From Lachnospiraceae bacterium (GTDB lineage Bacteria > Bacillota_A > Clostridia > Lachnospirales > Lachnospiraceae): a DNA stretch of 16,755 nucleotides. Where the stretch lies: the NCBI GenBank assembly GCA_017390645.1, contig JAFPAZ010000133.1, forward strand, positions 1-16,755, in the 5' to 3' direction. The notes beneath the pieces were generated by a model that saw only the letters and a program-made list of their open reading frames with translations, was not told where the DNA came from and did no database searches. A program made the translations under genes and the position numbers. This document shows, piece by piece, positions 14,779 to 16,755 of this stretch (positions are counted from its first letter, which is position 1; each line of letters opens with the position of its first letter).

Positions 14779-16755
14779 TTACTGACTTACAGAATCCTGC
14801 ATATCAGTATTTTGTGCATTGCTATCTTGTGTATCGGAATCTTGTGCATTGCTATCTTGTGTATCGGTATTTTGTGCACCACTATCTGATGTAACAGAAT
14901 TCACCACATCATCATCAAAAAATCCACCCTCGTCTACTCCCTCTTCTGCTAATTCTTCATCTACTCCCGGCAAAGGTTCCTCTTCTGCATCCTGAGTCTG
15001 ATATACATTCATATACGGAAGAATCTCATCTAATATACTTTTTGTAAGTATCAATGCATCATAAGATTTTCCTTGATTCGAAACATTTGGTTCATCCACA
15101 ACAACATAAATTAAAAACTGCGGATTGTCTACCGGAACAAACCCAATAAACGAAACTAAATACCTTTCCTCTGCATAAGGTACCTTCTGGGCAGTTCCGG
15201 TTTTTCCACCAATTTCATATCCTTCTGTCTGTATTCTCCATCCGGTACCATCAGTTACCGTTACTTCCAAATAACTTCTCATCATTTCAGACGTACTTTC
15301 GGAAATGGTCTTCTTTACTAATACAGGAGTAATGTTTTTTACAACCTTTCCATTAGAATCCAAAATCTGCTTTACAATATGTGGTTCATAATAATTTCCA
15401 CCATTTATGATAGAAGAATATGCGCATGCCATTTGAATCATGGAGCAATTCAAACTCTGTCCAAAAGAAGAAGTCGCAAGTTCTACCTCATTTAAATTTT
15501 CTGCCGTATAAACCAGCCCTGCTGTAACTGCTTCTCCCGGTAAATCAATGTTTGTTTTTTGCCCAAAACAAAAAACTGTCTGGTACTTTGCAAAAAGATC
15601 CCTTCCCATTTGATTTGCGACTGCCATTAATAAATCATTACAAGAATAGGCAATTCCATAAGCCAAAGTCAATTCTCCATGGCCTTCTCGTTTTGCACAC
15701 CGGATATTTTTTCCGGCTATCACTTCACCACCATCACAATAATAAGTTTCATTTCCTGTAAGAACCCCTTCCTCTAGGGCTGCCGACATAGTAACTGCTT
15801 TAAAAGTAGATCCCGGCTCATAAGTATCACTTACTGCAAAATTTCTCCACACCTTTGAATTTAGAATTTCTAATCTTTCTTCCTCTTTCATGGCCTCAAT
15901 TTGAGCATCAAATGCAGCTTTTTCTTCTTCTGTCACTTCATTTACTTCTCCCGGCACTTTAGTATCAAGCACGGAATAAATGGCTTCGTTGGCATAAGGA
16001 TCGTTTAAATTATATTTATTGGAATTTGCCATAACCAGTATCTCTCCGTTATTCGGATTCATAATCAGTACTGAGGTGTTTTTCGCACCCACTTCATGTT
16101 CAAATTCCGCTATTTTTTCTTCTACCATGCTTTCTAAATTCGCATCCAAGGTCAGTACAACCGTATTTCCATTCGTAGGTTCAATCACGGTACGTTCCAA
16201 AGTCAGATCAGAAGTAAGATAACCATAAGAACGTCCATCAATTCCATTTAATTCATCACTATAGTACTGTTCAACACCACCAAGTCCAACATTACCCCTG
16301 GTTGTAAACCCTAACACGTGACAAGCTAAAGACTCATAAGGATAATACCTTTCATACTCTTCTTCAAACCAGATTCCAACAACCTTTGCACCCTCTTTTG
16401 TAGTTAAAAACTCATTAAATGGCTCTATTTCTTCATAAGACAATTCTTTTAATGCAACTTTATATAAAGACTTTTCATCCTTCAGATAATTTTCTATCGT
16501 TTCCCTATCCAATGAAAAATAGGTCACCAATGCATTTATGGTTGCCTCTTTTTTTTCTTTATCTTTAATAATATTTTTCGGTTCCAAAATCAAATTATAG
16601 ACTTTTGTTGAAGTCGCCAACACTGTATTCTTACAATCTACAATATCCCCTCTTTGATACGGCAGTGTAATACTGTCATATTTTTGCTGGCTTAAAACCT
16701 GTTTCTCATATCGTTCCCCTTTTCCCACACTATGTCTGGTCATATTTACAATTAC
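14779..16755 (-). CDS. Class B penicillin-binding transpeptidase, N-terminus cut by right edge
   Basis: The frame is open to the window edge and the visible start (VIVNMTRHSVGKG) matches the segment just after the membrane helix of other PBPs. The true start therefore lies outside, and the ATG at 16743 is probably internal. At least 658 residues are visible: the dimerisation domain (LPYQRGDIVD; YYPYESLACHVLGF; GGVEQYY), then the transpeptidase domain. Numbered from that ATG, it has STFK (312-315), SCN (367-369) and a standard KTGTAQ (514-519). A Cys pair (YYCDGG and IRCAKR) lies between the first two motifs, as in the next gene. The last 60 or so residues are acidic and disordered-looking, ending in a ten-residue repeat rich in Asp, Gln, Ser, Thr and Asn. 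In Clostridia this position usually holds a division PBP2B/FtsI. Confidence 0.9.
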   Translation of the reverse strand, partial: VIVNMTRHSVGKGERYEKQVLSQQKYDSITLPYQRGDIVDCKNTVLATSTKVYNLILEPKNIIKDKEKKEATINALVTYFSLDRETIENYLKDEKSLYKVALKELSYEEIEPFNEFLTTKEGAKVVGIWFEEEYERYYPYESLACHVLGFTTRGNVGLGGVEQYYSDELNGIDGRSYGYLTSDLTLERTVIEPTNGNTVVLTLDANLESMVEEKIAEFEHEVGAKNTSVLIMNPNNGEILVMANSNKYNLNDPYANEAIYSVLDTKVPGEVNEVTEEEKAAFDAQIEAMKEEERLEILNSKVWRNFAVSDTYEPGSTFKAVTMSAALEEGVLTGNETYYCDGGEVIAGKNIRCAKREGHGELTLAYGIAYSCNDLLMAVANQMGRDLFAKYQTVFCFGQKTNIDLPGEAVTAGLVYTAENLNEVELATSSFGQSLNCSMIQMACAYSSIINGGNYYEPHIVKQILDSNGKVVKNITPVLVKKTISESTSEMMRSYLEVTVTDGTGWRIQTEGYEIGGKTGTAQKVPYAEERYLVSFIGFVPVDNPQFLIYVVVDEPNVSNQGKSYDALILTKSILDEILPYMNVYQTQDAEEEPLPGVDEELAEEGVDEGGFFDDDVVNSVTSDSGAQNTDTQDSNAQDSDTQDSNAQNTDMQDSVSQ
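14807..14896 (-). repeat. 30-bp tandem repeat in the PBP C-terminal tail
   Basis: Three 30-base units (14807-14836, 14837-14866, 14867-14896) follow one another; the first two are nearly identical and the third diverges in its second half. Each encodes ten residues of the type NTDTQDSNAQ. A partial, more diverged unit follows up to the stop. The unit length keeps the frame, so copy number can change without disrupting the protein. Confidence 0.7.

Noticed and set aside
1..16755. A mobile element, prophage or defence island
   Set aside because: No transposase, integrase, terminal repeats or defence-type proteins are present; gene content is core division, wall and sporulation.

Overview
The window is low-GC DNA from a spore-forming member of the Clostridia (Bacillota). 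The compact gene set, AT-rich spacers and protein style fit Lachnospiraceae best; that placement is inferred from protein features, because there is no rRNA in the window. No rRNA, tRNA, CRISPR array or insertion sequence was seen.

Most of the window (about 5.84-16.75 kb) is a division and cell-wall (dcw) cluster on the minus strand. In transcription order it holds a penicillin-binding protein cut by the right edge, a second penicillin-binding protein of the SpoVD/FtsI type, mraY, murD, ftsW/spoVE, a murA, divIB/ftsQ and ftsZ. It is reduced: murE, murF, murG, murB, murC and ftsA are not at their usual positions. Together these genes supply late muramyl-peptide precursors (MurA, MurD, MraY), polymerise and cross-link septal glycan (FtsW plus two class B PBPs), and place the division ring (FtsZ, DivIB). 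Several internal signals divide the cluster: an inverted repeat that buries the ribosome binding site of the second PBP, a sigma-A promoter overlapping the end of that gene and serving mraY, a perfect 12-bp palindrome between mraY and murD, a promoter with a leader for ftsZ, and a strong terminator after ftsZ.

Next comes the early sporulation pair spoIIGA-sigE (4.7-5.6 kb). Its upstream region looks like a Spo0A-activated spoIIG promoter: near-consensus -35 and -10 boxes 21 bp apart, with two 0A-like boxes separated by 3 bp over the -35. A six-codon upstream ORF has a stop that overlaps the GTG start of spoIIGA. SpoIIGA is the membrane aspartic protease that activates pro-sigma-E.

The classic spoIIGA-sigE-sigG order is broken here. 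After sigE come aroA (shikimate pathway, own promoter and terminator) and an orphan LytTR response-regulator gene, both on the minus strand, and then sigG in the opposite orientation (0.43-1.2 kb). Between sigG and the LytTR gene is about 325 bp without a gene. It carries two extended -10 promoters and a run of perfect hairpins ending in a terminator, which is a candidate structured small RNA partly antisense to the LytTR gene. At the left edge, divergent from sigG, is the start of an unrecognised acidic protein with a good sigma-A promoter.
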